The notes under the pieces: generated by a model | Database searches by the model: none | The model's input: only the letters and a program-made list of their open reading frames with translations | What the model was told of the DNA's origin: nothing | Assembly (NCBI GenBank): GCA_958295715.1 | Contig: OY282371.1 | Coordinates: 124,001-188,000, forward strand | Source: an uncultured Dehalococcoidia bacterium | GTDB taxonomy: Bacteria > Chloroflexota > Dehalococcoidia > Lucifugimonadales > GCA-2712585 | Direction: 5' to 3' | DNA length: 64,000 nt | Shown: positions 48,729-57,672 of the stretch, piece after piece | How the letters are laid out: every line of letters begins with the position of its first letter | Position numbering within the stretch: position 1 is the stretch's first letter | Position numbers and translations under genes: made by a program

Positions 48729-50147
48729 GTGGCGAGCAAAGAGATTGAACTAATGGCACACCTCATGCGGCGCGCCGGTTTTGGCGCTGCCAGGGACGAA
48801 CTTGAGGCCTACGCCGCCAAGGGCTACGAGGCGACGGTGGAGGAGTTGGTGGACCCCGACGCCCACGGCGTCCCCCACGTGGACGAGGACAACTTCTACC
48901 GCCACCACCCGGCCGCCGAGAACCCGGGCGGAAACCCCACCAACGGCCAGGCCAACTGGATGTACCGCCTCATCAACACCCCGCGGCCGCTGGAGGAGAA
49001 GATGACCCTCTTTTGGCATCACGTCTTCGCCACGGGCAACGCCAAAATAGACCACTGCGCCGTGGTGCTTGAGCAGATAGACACCTTCCGCAAGCACGGC
49101 ATGGGCAGCTTTAGAGACCTGCTGGTTAAAGTGGCCAGGGACCCGGCCATGATCTTCTGGCTGGACAACAACGAGAACCACAAAGGCGCGCCCAACGAGA
49201 ACTGGGGCAGGGAGCTGCTGGAACTCTTCTCCATGGGACAGGGCAACTACACGGAGAACGACGTTAAGGAGGCCTCCCGGGCCTTCACCGGCTGGACCAT
49301 CTCCCCCAGCCTTCCGAGGATGCCCTTCCAGCGCTACCCCTGGTACTTCGAGTACCGCCCCGAGGACCACGACGACGGCGAGAAGGTGTTTTTGGGGCAC
49401 CGGGGCAGATTCAACGGCGAGGACATCATCGACATCATCGTAAGGCAGCCCGCCACCGCCCGGTTCATCGCACGCCACCTCTACAACTTCTTCGTGGCCG
49501 ACGAGGTGCAGGTCCCAAGCTGGCAGGACCTCCCGCCCGGGGACCCGGTGGCCATCAACCGCATCGGCGAGGTCTTCGTGAGTTCCGGCTACAACATGCG
49601 CGAGGTCATGCGGATGCTGCTGAACTCCGACTTCTTCAAAGACCCCCAGGTGTGGTACGCCAAGGTCAAAAGCCCCGCGGAGGTCGTCGCCGGGGCCATG
49701 CGTCTGGTCGGCGACCACCGGTCGCCAAGTCCCGGCATAGGGGCCATCGGCCTGGAGCCGGGATACCAGGGCCAGGCCCTGTTGGACCCCCCCAGCGTGG
49801 AGGGCTGGCACACCGGCAAGGAGTGGATAGACAGCGGCTCCCTCCTGCGGCGCATCAACTTCGTCGCAGACCGCATCGGCAGCGTAAGCCTGCCGGGGGT
49901 ACGCTCCATCATCGACCGCCTAGCCGACAGGGAGGACATGTCGTCCCACGAGCTTGTGGACGCCTGCCTTGACCTGGTAGGCCCCGTTAGGGTGAACGCG
50001 GACACCCGCGACGAAATCATCGCCCACGTGGAGAACGGAGGCCCCGTCCGCCGCGGCTCCACGGAGTCGGAGAAGGCCGCCTTCGCCCAGCGAGTGGGCG
50101 AGACCCTCCAACTCATAGCCTCCACCAGGGAGTACCAGTTCGGCTAG
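48729..50147 (+). CDS. DUF1800 family protein, copy 2
   Basis: A 472-residue paralogue of the protein at 19562, with the same start (KEIELMAHLMRRAGFGAARD), FWHHVFATGNAKIDH, NENWGRELLELFSMGQGNYTENDVKEASRAFTGWT and RFIARHLYNFFVADE. GTG start with AGGAGG 6 nt upstream. An NHL gene follows after 87 bp, but there is no DUF1501 gene here, unlike the first locus. Confidence 0.92.
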   Translation: MASKEIELMAHLMRRAGFGAARDELEAYAAKGYEATVEELVDPDAHGVPHVDEDNFYRHHPAAENPGGNPTNGQANWMYRLINTPRPLEEKMTLFWHHVFATGNAKIDHCAVVLEQIDTFRKHGMGSFRDLLVKVARDPAMIFWLDNNENHKGAPNENWGRELLELFSMGQGNYTENDVKEASRAFTGWTISPSLPRMPFQRYPWYFEYRPEDHDDGEKVFLGHRGRFNGEDIIDIIVRQPATARFIARHLYNFFVADEVQVPSWQDLPPGDPVAINRIGEVFVSSGYNMREVMRMLLNSDFFKDPQVWYAKVKSPAEVVAGAMRLVGDHRSPSPGIGAIGLEPGYQGQALLDPPSVEGWHTGKEWIDSGSLLRRINFVADRIGSVSLPGVRSIIDRLADREDMSSHELVDACLDLVGPVRVNADTRDEIIAHVENGGPVRRGSTESEKAAFAQRVGETLQLIASTREYQFG

Positions 50148-50234
50148 GGGGCGCGTTCCCCCTTCCATCCAATCGGGCCAATAGGGCCAACAGGGCCATC
50201 AATCAGGGCCACCAACTCAGGGAGAGGTGAGCAG

Positions 50235-51254
50235 ATGCAAACGCTAACGGTACAGGGCCGGGTCTACAACTACGCCTACTGCGTGGGCCGCAACGCCGTG
50301 TCGGGCGCCGGCTTCCACTACCCCAACGCCATCGCCCGCGGGAAGGGCGACCTCATCTACGTGGTGAACCAGCCCGACGAGCTCCAACCCGTTCCCCACG
50401 TGTCCATCGTCTATGTGGGAAAGGCCTGGGGCGAGGAGGAGCACGTCACGGACTTCGGGAGCCACGGCGACGAGGACGGCAACTTCATCTGGCCATCGGC
50501 CATCGCCTTGGACAGCGACGGCAACGCCTACGTCGCCGACGAGTGGCTCCACCGGGTCAGCGTCTTCGACAAGGACGGCGCCTTCCTCAGCAAGTGGGGC
50601 AGCCCCGGCCCTGAGCAGGGTTGCCTGAACGGCCCGACGGGCCTGGCCTTCGACAGCCAAGACAACCTCTACGTGGTCGATATCCTGAGCCATCGCGTGC
50701 AAAAGTTCACCAAAGACGGCAAGTTTCTACTGGGATGGGGCGGCCAGGGCGCCGGCCACGGCCAGCTTTGCCAGCCCTGGGGCGTGGACGTTGACAAGGA
50801 TGACAACGTGTACGTGGCCGACTGGCGCAACGACCGGGTGGAGAAGTTCACCTCCGGCGGCCGGTACCTGGCCACCTTCGGCTCCCCGGGAGACGACCGG
50901 GGGACGCTGCGGCGTCCCAGCGACGTGGCCGTGGACTCCGATGGCGACGTCTACGTGGCCGACTGGTGGAACCACAAGGTGGAGGTCTACGACGCGGCCG
51001 GCGGCCACGTGACCACCTTCATCGGCGACGCCGAGCGGCTGTCCAAGTGGGCGCAAACGGTGGTGGAGTCCAACCCCGACGCCGTGAAGGCCCGACTGCG
51101 GGTGAAGAGCCTGGAGCCGGAGTGGCGGTTCACCCGTCCCACCGGCATCGACGTTGGAGACGACGGCAGGATAATGGTGGTTGAGAGCCAGCGTATGCGG
51201 GTGCAGATCTACCAGAAGGAGGAGAACTGGGTGGAACCCCAGTTCAACCTCTAA
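50235..51254 (+). CDS. NHL-repeat beta-propeller protein, copy 2
   Basis: A 339-residue NHL protein with repeats NAYVADEWLHRVSVF, NLYVVDILSHRVQKF, NVYVADWRNDRVEKF and DVYVADWWNHKVEVY. It is similar throughout to the protein at 17379, including the C-terminal RPTGIDVGDDGRIMVVESQRMRVQIYQKE. GAGAGGTGAGCAG precedes the ATG. No signal peptide is seen. It is co-oriented with DUF1800 copy 2. Confidence 0.88.
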   Translation: MQTLTVQGRVYNYAYCVGRNAVSGAGFHYPNAIARGKGDLIYVVNQPDELQPVPHVSIVYVGKAWGEEEHVTDFGSHGDEDGNFIWPSAIALDSDGNAYVADEWLHRVSVFDKDGAFLSKWGSPGPEQGCLNGPTGLAFDSQDNLYVVDILSHRVQKFTKDGKFLLGWGGQGAGHGQLCQPWGVDVDKDDNVYVADWRNDRVEKFTSGGRYLATFGSPGDDRGTLRRPSDVAVDSDGDVYVADWWNHKVEVYDAAGGHVTTFIGDAERLSKWAQTVVESNPDAVKARLRVKSLEPEWRFTRPTGIDVGDDGRIMVVESQRMRVQIYQKEENWVEPQFNL

Positions 51255-51344
51255 GCCGCTTCCAGCCCGCCGGCCGCCGGTTATACCCGCGGCCATCACC
51301 CCGCCCATCGTCATCCGCGATGGCCCTTTCGCCGCGCCCCCCAT

Positions 51345-51540
51345 CCGTCATTCCCGCGCAGGCGGGAATCCATCCCATTCTTGATGAGTTCAGCTAGACG
51401 TGTTCCAGCCATCCTTTATTCTCGCGACCCTCGCCAATTACTACTCATCCCCTTCATTATTCCGCGTTCCCCTTCGTCATTCCCGTCATCCCCCTCCGTC
51501 AATACCCGCGCGCCCTCCGTCATTCCCGCGCAGGTGGGAA
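51345..51540. repeat. Palindromic repeats near 51.4-51.5 kb
   Basis: Palindromes lie near 51351 (GCGCAGGC) and 51523 (GCGCAGGT, giving an imperfect ATTCCC-N8-GGGAAT). Degenerate CGTCATTCCCG fragments lie in 51470-51520. They flank copy R of the 180-bp element. Confidence 0.8.
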
Positions 51541-51720
51541 TCCATCCCATTCATGCCATACTCCCCTCCCCCCACTTCTCTCATCAGGGCAGCACGGGGA
51601 ACCCCCCGCCCATCGCGTTGCGGAAAGGTCTCATCGCGCGGCCGCGCCTTTCGGACATAGCAGTATACGGCAGAAGGGGCTTTTTTTCATCCAGCCGGGG
51701 GATGCGTCAGGCCCTTGCCA
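51541..51720 (-). repeat. Dispersed ~180-bp element, copy R, with 24-codon ORF
   Basis: On the minus strand this matches 44463-44640, with substitutions concentrated in the middle. The short frame is kept (MSERRGRAMRPFRNAMGGGF, then PVLP and TGA), also 24 codons. TATACT precedes it at the same distance. Because it is in inverted orientation, recombination with copy L would invert the 7-kb interval. Confidence 0.75.
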
Positions 51721-51738
51721 TCCCCACGAGGGACGCCG

Positions 51739-53157
51739 CTACTTTACACGGCCTCCCAGGGGAGGGCGGGGGCTTCCACTGGTGAGGAAGCGGCCGTAGC
51801 CGGGTTTCTGCCTCAACACGCCGCGGTCCAGCAGCACCTGACCCCTCAACAGGCTCATCCACGGCTTGCCGGTCACGTTCCATCCCTCGTACAGCGTGAA
51901 GCCGGAGTTGCCGTGATGGTCCTCGGCCCTTATCACCATGTCATCGTCAGGGTTGATTATCGTCAGGTCCGCGTCGGACCCCACCTGTATCACGCCCTTC
52001 CTCGGATACAATCCAAAGATGCGCGCCGGGTTCTCCGACATGCTCCGCGCCATCCAGCTTATGGGCAGACCACCCTTCGCCACCCCCTCGCTGTACACCA
52101 ACGGCGCCAACGTCTCTATGCCAGGCGCTCCAAAGGGCACAGGGCCACCGTCAGGCGTCACGAATATGTTGTCCCAGCCGGGCTTCTTCAACTCCTGGAA
52201 GTGGGGCGCGTGGTCGCTGCCGATGGTTGAGATGTAGCCCAACTCCAACCCCTTCCACATAGCTTGGCGATCTGGGCCGTCCTTCGGACGCAACGGCGGC
52301 CCTATCTTCGCCAACGGCCCCACCTTCGCCATCTCCTCATCCGACAGCAGCAGATACTGGGGGCACGTCTCCGTCCACACCCGCTGTCCCTCTCCCTGGG
52401 CCGCCTTTATCCGCTCCAACCCCACTTGACTGCTCAGGTGCACCACGTACACAGGGCAGTTGGTCACGCCGCCCATCTTCACCGCCCGGTTTATCGCCTC
52501 CTCCTCCGCCCAGTCGGGGCACGCCGACGGGAAGTCCGTGGGATGGGTGCAGCCGTTCTCTATCAGCTTGTTCTCCAGGTAGTCGATGATGTTGCCGCTC
52601 TCGCAGTGAAGCTGCACTATCCCGCCGCCCTTGGCCACCGTCTCCATCACCTCGCAAATGAAGTCGTCGCTGCACATGCGGATGCGGTTCTTCTTGTAGG
52701 TCATAAACATCTTGTAGGAGGTGACGCCCATCTCAAGGGCCTGGGGCAGGCTCTTAAGGATGTAGGGCCTGTTGTTCAGGATGTAGTGGAAGGCGAAGTC
52801 CACCACCGCCGTGGATTCTATCTCCTCGCGGTGGCGGTTGATGGCCGACGGCAGCGGCTCCTCGGCCTCCACGTCGTAGGTGCCAAAGGGGATGAGGGTG
52901 GTGAGACCGGAATGGGCGGCGGCCACGGAACCCAAGCCGTAGCTGTCGCACCGGTCCAGGTGGACGTGGCAGTCGATGAGGCCCGGCAGCACGTACTTGC
53001 CGGATGCGTCTATGTACCGGTCGGCAGGCGGCAGCAACTCCTCCGGGCCGATGGCCGCTATCTTTTCGCCCACGATGGCCACCGACGCCTCGAAGACCTC
53101 CGACGACGTCACCACCTTGCCCCCGCCAACTATCGTGTCGACTCTCGTATCCGCCAT
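51739..53157 (-). CDS. Dihydropyrimidinase/hydantoinase-family amidohydrolase
   Basis: A 472-residue cyclic-amide hydrolase. Metal ligands are visible: LIDCHVHLD, the carboxylated lysine in SYKMFMTYKK, LHCESG, VVHLSS and GSDHAPH. It is of the D-hydantoinase/dihydropyrimidinase class; the substrate is not determined. ATG at 53157 has AAGGAGGTG 6 nt upstream. Confidence 0.93.
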   Translation of the reverse strand: MADTRVDTIVGGGKVVTSSEVFEASVAIVGEKIAAIGPEELLPPADRYIDASGKYVLPGLIDCHVHLDRCDSYGLGSVAAAHSGLTTLIPFGTYDVEAEEPLPSAINRHREEIESTAVVDFAFHYILNNRPYILKSLPQALEMGVTSYKMFMTYKKNRIRMCSDDFICEVMETVAKGGGIVQLHCESGNIIDYLENKLIENGCTHPTDFPSACPDWAEEEAINRAVKMGGVTNCPVYVVHLSSQVGLERIKAAQGEGQRVWTETCPQYLLLSDEEMAKVGPLAKIGPPLRPKDGPDRQAMWKGLELGYISTIGSDHAPHFQELKKPGWDNIFVTPDGGPVPFGAPGIETLAPLVYSEGVAKGGLPISWMARSMSENPARIFGLYPRKGVIQVGSDADLTIINPDDDMVIRAEDHHGNSGFTLYEGWNVTGKPWMSLLRGQVLLDRGVLRQKPGYGRFLTSGSPRPPLGGRVK

Positions 53158-53274
53158 GCCGCACCTCCTTCGCTGGTGGGCCTGCTCGGCCCTTGCCGTA
53201 CCGGTTGACGCCATTATAGGGGTGAAGGGACAAAAAAACACCTCCTCTTGTGGATTGCCGCCCCTGTCCGTCAT

Positions 53275-53760
53275 CCCCGTCCCCCCTGTTCCGTCATTCC
53301 CGCGCAGGCGGGAATCCATCTTTCCTCCTCCCATCGTATGAACAGACCAACCAATACTGATAATAACGGCGGGCTAGGGCCGGAAGCCGCCGATAGGGGA
53401 CGCCCCCTCCCGTCATTCCCGCTCCCCCTGTCCGTCATTCCCGTGAAAACGGGAATCCAGGAACCTTGCACAGCAGAACCAACGCTCTTCAAAACTAAGT
53501 GGGCGCACGCGCCCTTCCCGCCTGCGCGGGAATGACGGGATGGGGGGCGGGAATGGCGAATGGACGGATGGCGCGCGCCCTTCCATCGGTAGGGGAGAGT
53601 CGCGGCGTGGTCTAGGGGGTCTTGGTTCTGCGGTGTGGCCTTCCTGGATTCCCGTTTTCACGGGAATGACGGATAAGAGGGGGCAACGCTTTTCAAAACT
53701 AAGTGGGCGCACGCGCCCTTCCCGCCTGCGCGGGAATGACGGATAAGAAGCGGGAATCCG
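53275..53760. repeat. NIME-like mosaic repeat array, 53.3-53.8 kb
   Basis: Palindromes lie near 53296, 53437, 53647 and 53719. The CTAAGTGGGCGCACGCGCCC hairpin module occurs twice (53490-53520 and 53698-53720). The GATGGCGCGCGCCC and GGTAGGGGAGAGTCGC stretch matches 44.7 kb. No gene is seen between 53158 and 53894. Confidence 0.9.
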
Positions 53761-53894
53761 GAAAGCCCGCGGGCGTAGAGCGGTTGTCCCGGTGCCCGCC
53801 CCCAACGGGATTCTATGGTAAAGTGGTGGCGCGGCCTTTGGCCCTTTTCACGCTGACAGGCTTGAACCCTGATGACGCATACGCGAGGTGACGC

Positions 53895-55244
53895 ATGGCA
53901 GACTACCTGGACAGGTTGGCGGAGTTCGCATCGGGCTTGGCCTATGAGCGGCTGAGCGACTCGGCCAAGAACGCCGCCCGTCGTGTGGTCCTGGACACCG
54001 TCGGCGCCATACTGGCGGGCAGCCGCCTGCCTGAGAACGCAAACCTGGCTCAGTACGCCGCCAGCGCCACGACGGACGGCCCGTGCGTCCTTCTGGGCCA
54101 CCCCCTCAAGGCGCAGCCCATGATGGCAGCCCTCGCCAACGCCACCGCCGGCGTGGGTCTGGAGATGGACGAGGGCACCCGGTTGGGGGGCGGCCATCCC
54201 GCCATCCACGTGCTCCCCGGCGCGCTGGCGGCCGCCGAGGAGTCGGGGGCCGGGGGCCGCAGCCTCATGGAGGGTCTTGTGGCCGGCTATGAGGTGTCAT
54301 CCCGCATCGGCGGGGCCACCACTGCCCGTCCCAACGTCCACTCCCACGGCACTTGGGGGACCATCGGAACGGCGGTGGCCGTGGCCAGGATTATGGGGTT
54401 GGACGCCCCAAAGACGCGTCAGGTCATAAATCTGGCCGCCTCCATGAGTCCCGCCAACACTTGGACGCCCTGCTTTGAGGGCGCCACCGTGCGAAACGTC
54501 TACCCGGGCCGCTCCGGGATGCAGGGGTTCCTCGCGGCCCAACTGCAACGCTGCGGCTTCACGGGGCTGCGGGACGCCCCCACCGACGTCTACACGACCA
54601 TCCTAGGAGACGCCTTTGACGCCGGGGCCGCGGTGGATGGGCTGGGGGAAACTTCCCTCAGAATCGAGCAGAACTACTTCAAGTTTCATGCCTGCTGCCT
54701 CTACAACCACCCCGTTCTCGACGCGGTGGAGGCCATCGTAGGCCGGGGGCGGTTCGGCCACGAGGATGTTGAGCGGGTGGAGGTGACCACCGTGCCCTTC
54801 GCCGTCCGCATGGCCCAAGACTACCCGGCAAACATGCTTTCGGCCAAGTTCCACGTCCCCTACGCGGTGGCGGCCCTCCTGGTCAAGGGCAGGACCGACG
54901 TCACCGCCTTCTACCCCGAGTCCGTCGGCAGCGACGCCATTCGCGCCCTAGCGCGGCGGGTCGCGGTGGTCGGGAACCCGGAGATGAACATGGCGCGGAG
55001 GGACCGGCCCTGCGCCACGGTGTCGGTGGGGCTGAAGAACGGCCTGGAGCTGTCGGAGAGCGTCACCTTTGTCAGGGGCGACTTCGAGAGGCGGCGGGAC
55101 GAAGAGGAACTGCTGGACAAGTTCCGCTTCCTGGCCGCCGGAACCCTGGGGCAGGCGCGGGCCGAGGAGGTCATCCGGGCCTCCGACGCCCTTGATGAGA
55201 TTGACGACGTGAGGGAGTTTACGGCCCTGCTGGGAGGCGGCTAG
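53895..55244 (+). CDS. MmgE/PrpD family protein
   Basis: A 449-residue MmgE/PrpD protein (2-methylcitrate dehydratase fold): DSAKNAARRVVLDTVGAILAGSR at the start, ANATAGVGLEMDEGTRLGGGHPAIHVLP and FKFHACCLYNHPVLDAV (KxHACC-like). The real substrate of such paralogues is usually unknown; hydro-lyase or isomerase activity on a carboxylic acid is likely. Its stop overlaps the convergent LLM gene by 4 bp. Confidence 0.92.
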   Translation: MADYLDRLAEFASGLAYERLSDSAKNAARRVVLDTVGAILAGSRLPENANLAQYAASATTDGPCVLLGHPLKAQPMMAALANATAGVGLEMDEGTRLGGGHPAIHVLPGALAAAEESGAGGRSLMEGLVAGYEVSSRIGGATTARPNVHSHGTWGTIGTAVAVARIMGLDAPKTRQVINLAASMSPANTWTPCFEGATVRNVYPGRSGMQGFLAAQLQRCGFTGLRDAPTDVYTTILGDAFDAGAAVDGLGETSLRIEQNYFKFHACCLYNHPVLDAVEAIVGRGRFGHEDVERVEVTTVPFAVRMAQDYPANMLSAKFHVPYAVAALLVKGRTDVTAFYPESVGSDAIRALARRVAVVGNPEMNMARRDRPCATVSVGLKNGLELSESVTFVRGDFERRRDEEELLDKFRFLAAGTLGQARAEEVIRASDALDEIDDVREFTALLGGG

Positions 55245-56191
55245 AGGCCTTCCACCCGGGGCATCACCTCTTGGGCGAACCGTCCCATCAGGTCAACCGA
55301 CTCCTGGGCGTCATCGCTGCGGAAGTCGAAGACCAGGTGGCTGGTTCCCGCCTCGGCGAACTCCCGGATGTCGGCGGCCACCTTGCCGGCGGGGCCGACA
55401 AAGGGCTGGGAAGCGTCGCCGGAGTCGGTAATCCGGCAGGCCGGCGCCCGGTAGGCCACCTCAATGTCCCCGGGGTCGCGGCCCGCCTTGCGAGCGTAGG
55501 CGCCAAGCCGCTCAACGGCGGCCCCAAGCTGGCTGGCGTTCGTCAGGGGGAACCTGGGGTTGGAGCCGATGGGATGCCAGGCGTCGCCAAGGGCGGCGGC
55601 GCGGCGCAGGGCTGGCGGGCTTTCGCCTCCCACCCAAATGGGCGGGTGGGGCTTCTGAACGGGCTTGGGCTCAAACAGGATGTCGGAGAACCCGCAGTAG
55701 CGGCCCTCAAAGGACGGGTTGGCCTGGGTCCAAAGCTCCTTGAAGGCGAGGATGTACTCGTTGCCCACGGCCCCCCGCTCCTCAAAGGGCGGCAGCCCCA
55801 TGGCCTGGAACTCCTCCTTCAGCCAACCGACGCCCACCCCGACGATGAGCCGGCCCTTGGAGAGGACGTCTATGGTGGCCAGGACTTTGGCCGCCGCGAC
55901 GGGGTTGCGGTGGGGCAGTATGAGGACCCCGGTGGCTAGGCGAATGCGCCGGGTCCTGGCGGCGACGAAGGTCAGGACGGTAAGCGGCTCAAGGCACTCC
56001 CCGGAACCCGCAGCGGTGAAGCTGCCGGTGGCGCTGTACGGGTATTCGGAGGCGAAGCTGCGGGGGATGACGATATGGTCACCCAGGAAGGCCGAGTCAA
56101 ACCCCAACTCCTCGGCCTTGGCGGCCACCAGGGCCAGGTTGTCGGGGGAGGCCGCGGGGCCGCGGCTCTGAAGGCTGATGCCGAATTTCAA
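55241..56191 (-). CDS. LLM-class F420-dependent oxidoreductase
   Basis: A 316-residue luciferase-like TIM barrel: AEELGFDSAFLGDHIVIP, TRRIRLATGVLILPHRNP, TIDVLSKGRLIVGVGVGWLKEEFQAMG and PPIWVGGESPPALRRAAALGDAWHP are hallmarks of the F420-dependent group rather than FMN luciferases. The substrate is unknown. Its presence suggests that the organism makes coenzyme F420. Confidence 0.93.
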   Translation of the reverse strand: MKFGISLQSRGPAASPDNLALVAAKAEELGFDSAFLGDHIVIPRSFASEYPYSATGSFTAAGSGECLEPLTVLTFVAARTRRIRLATGVLILPHRNPVAAAKVLATIDVLSKGRLIVGVGVGWLKEEFQAMGLPPFEERGAVGNEYILAFKELWTQANPSFEGRYCGFSDILFEPKPVQKPHPPIWVGGESPPALRRAAALGDAWHPIGSNPRFPLTNASQLGAAVERLGAYARKAGRDPGDIEVAYRAPACRITDSGDASQPFVGPAGKVAADIREFAEAGTSHLVFDFRSDDAQESVDLMGRFAQEVMPRVEGL

Positions 56192-56318
56192 GGGTGTCCT
56201 CCTCGGTTCGGGATTCGCCCATTGTACCGCAAACCAAGGGGCGCGCGCCTTTTGGTTTGGGGAAGGGGTGAGGGGCTTTCCCGTCTCCCAGTTTCGTCAT
56301 TCCCGCCCTCCCCTCTCG

Positions 56319-57329
56319 TCATTCCCGCGCAGGCGGGAATGTGAATTCACATTTCAAGTGCAACACCTTGTTCCAGAAAGTTTCGGCTGGGGTCCGGTAG
56401 TCCAGACACTTGCGAGGGGTCTGGTTGTAGGCTTGGACCAGTTGGGTGAAGCGCTCCTGGGACACCGCCGCCAGGTCGGTCTTGCGGGGCAGGGTGCGCC
56501 TGAGCCGGCCAATGGCGTTCTCCACGCCGCCCTTCTGCCAGGGGGAGCGGGTGTCGCAGAAGAAGGTCTGGATGCCGAGGGCGTGGAGAAGGTGGTGGCG
56601 GGCGAACTCCGTGCCGTTGTCGAAGGTGACCGTCTGGCGCCACTCCTGGGGCAAGGGACCCAGGGCCTCGGCTATGGCCATGGCGATAGGCTCCGCGGCC
56701 TTCCCCGGGGGCCGTAGGGCTATGAGCAGGCGGGTGCAGCGCTCGTGGAGGATGAGGACGACTTGGCCGTAGGCGCTGAAGAGCATGGTGTCGGCCTCCC
56801 AGTGACCCGGCTTCTGGCGGTCATCCGCATCCTGAGGACGCTCTTCCAAGGGAAGGCGGTCGGGGATGAAGGACACAGAACTGCCGCCCCTGCGCCCCCG
56901 CCAGCCTCGTCTGGACTTGCGCCGGGGCAGGTAGAGCCGCCACGAGTAGTCCTTCCTGCGGGCTATCTGGGCGTAGATGAACCGGTAGATAGACTCATGG
57001 GAGATGACCGTCCTTCCCTTCTCCAGGGCCAGCCGGCCCGACACCTGCTCCGGGGACCAGCCTAGCTTGAGACGGGCGAGGACATCCTCCCGAAGGGTGG
57101 GGTCGCGGGTCAGCCGGTGACCGTGCCAACGGCGGGCGTGGGCCTGTTGGTCGGCGTACTTGGGCCGGTAGGCGCCATTGGCCGAAGGATTGCGCTTCAA
57201 CTCCCGAGCAACCGTTGATGGCGAGCGATCCAGAGCTGACGCGATTTGGCGGAGGGAGCGTCCCGTGGCATGTAGTCGGGCAATTTCACACCGTTCCACA
57301 ATGTCGAGCTGCGTGTAGTGGAGTCCCAT
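56319..57329 (-). CDS. IS30-family transposase
   Basis: The 336-residue protein has an N-terminal HTH (GRSLRQIASALDRSPSTVARELKRN) and the DDE core: GHWEADTM, VTFDNGTEFARH and KGGVENAIGRLRR. This is the IS30 family. ATG at 57329 has GAGGTG 5 nt upstream. The reading frame runs through the left inverted repeat without a stop. It ends in the flanking palindrome (FPPARE then TGA at 56319-56321), so the last residues and the stop codon come from the insertion site. Confidence 0.96.
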   Translation of the reverse strand: MGLHYTQLDIVERCEIARLHATGRSLRQIASALDRSPSTVARELKRNPSANGAYRPKYADQQAHARRWHGHRLTRDPTLREDVLARLKLGWSPEQVSGRLALEKGRTVISHESIYRFIYAQIARRKDYSWRLYLPRRKSRRGWRGRRGGSSVSFIPDRLPLEERPQDADDRQKPGHWEADTMLFSAYGQVVLILHERCTRLLIALRPPGKAAEPIAMAIAEALGPLPQEWRQTVTFDNGTEFARHHLLHALGIQTFFCDTRSPWQKGGVENAIGRLRRTLPRKTDLAAVSQERFTQLVQAYNQTPRKCLDYRTPAETFWNKVLHLKCEFTFPPARE

Positions 57330-57373
57330 GGCAACACCTCAATTAAGTGTTGCACTTCGTTTGTGAGTTTAGC
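56341..57373 (-). mobile_element. IS30-family insertion sequence inside a dRS3-like repeat
   Basis: A 1.03-kb element with imperfect inverted ends sharing AAGTGCAACAC next to TCACA (left 56342-56366, right 57347-57371). It starts directly after the palindrome ATTCCCGCGCAGGCGGGAAT (56321-56340). The repeat's usual continuation (CCATCC) is found on the other side after GAAT (57374-57377), so a short duplication (GAAT or less) flanks it. The transposase is intact. Confidence 0.88.
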
Positions 57374-57560
57374 GAATCCATCCCCTCCCCCCTTGTTGCG
57401 CCGGGGAACCGCGTATCGGCGGGCGTCATACGGATGAGCGTCCCGCGTTGGAAGCTCCGGCTTCCCGCCCGCCCTCTTATCCGTGATGGTTGGATGGTCT
57501 GTTCATCTGATGAGAGGAGAGAAGATGGATTCCCGCCTGCGCGGGAATGACGGATGGGAT
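57374..57560. repeat. Right half of split repeat and a further palindrome
   Basis: 57374-57400 continues the repeat that was split by the IS. A palindrome lies near 57529, preceded by GTCTGTTCATCTGATGAGAGGAGAGAAGATGG, which matches the inverse of 53330-53355. 57561-57672 holds only the leader of the ggt gene. Confidence 0.8.
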
Positions 57561-57672
57561 GAGGGGGAATGGGGATAGGGGGCGGGGAAAAGACGAGAAG
57601 GGGCTGGTGTAGTATCATAAACATGACATCCCGCAGCCGCGGGCCGCATCCAACAAACCTAAGGAGGCTCCC

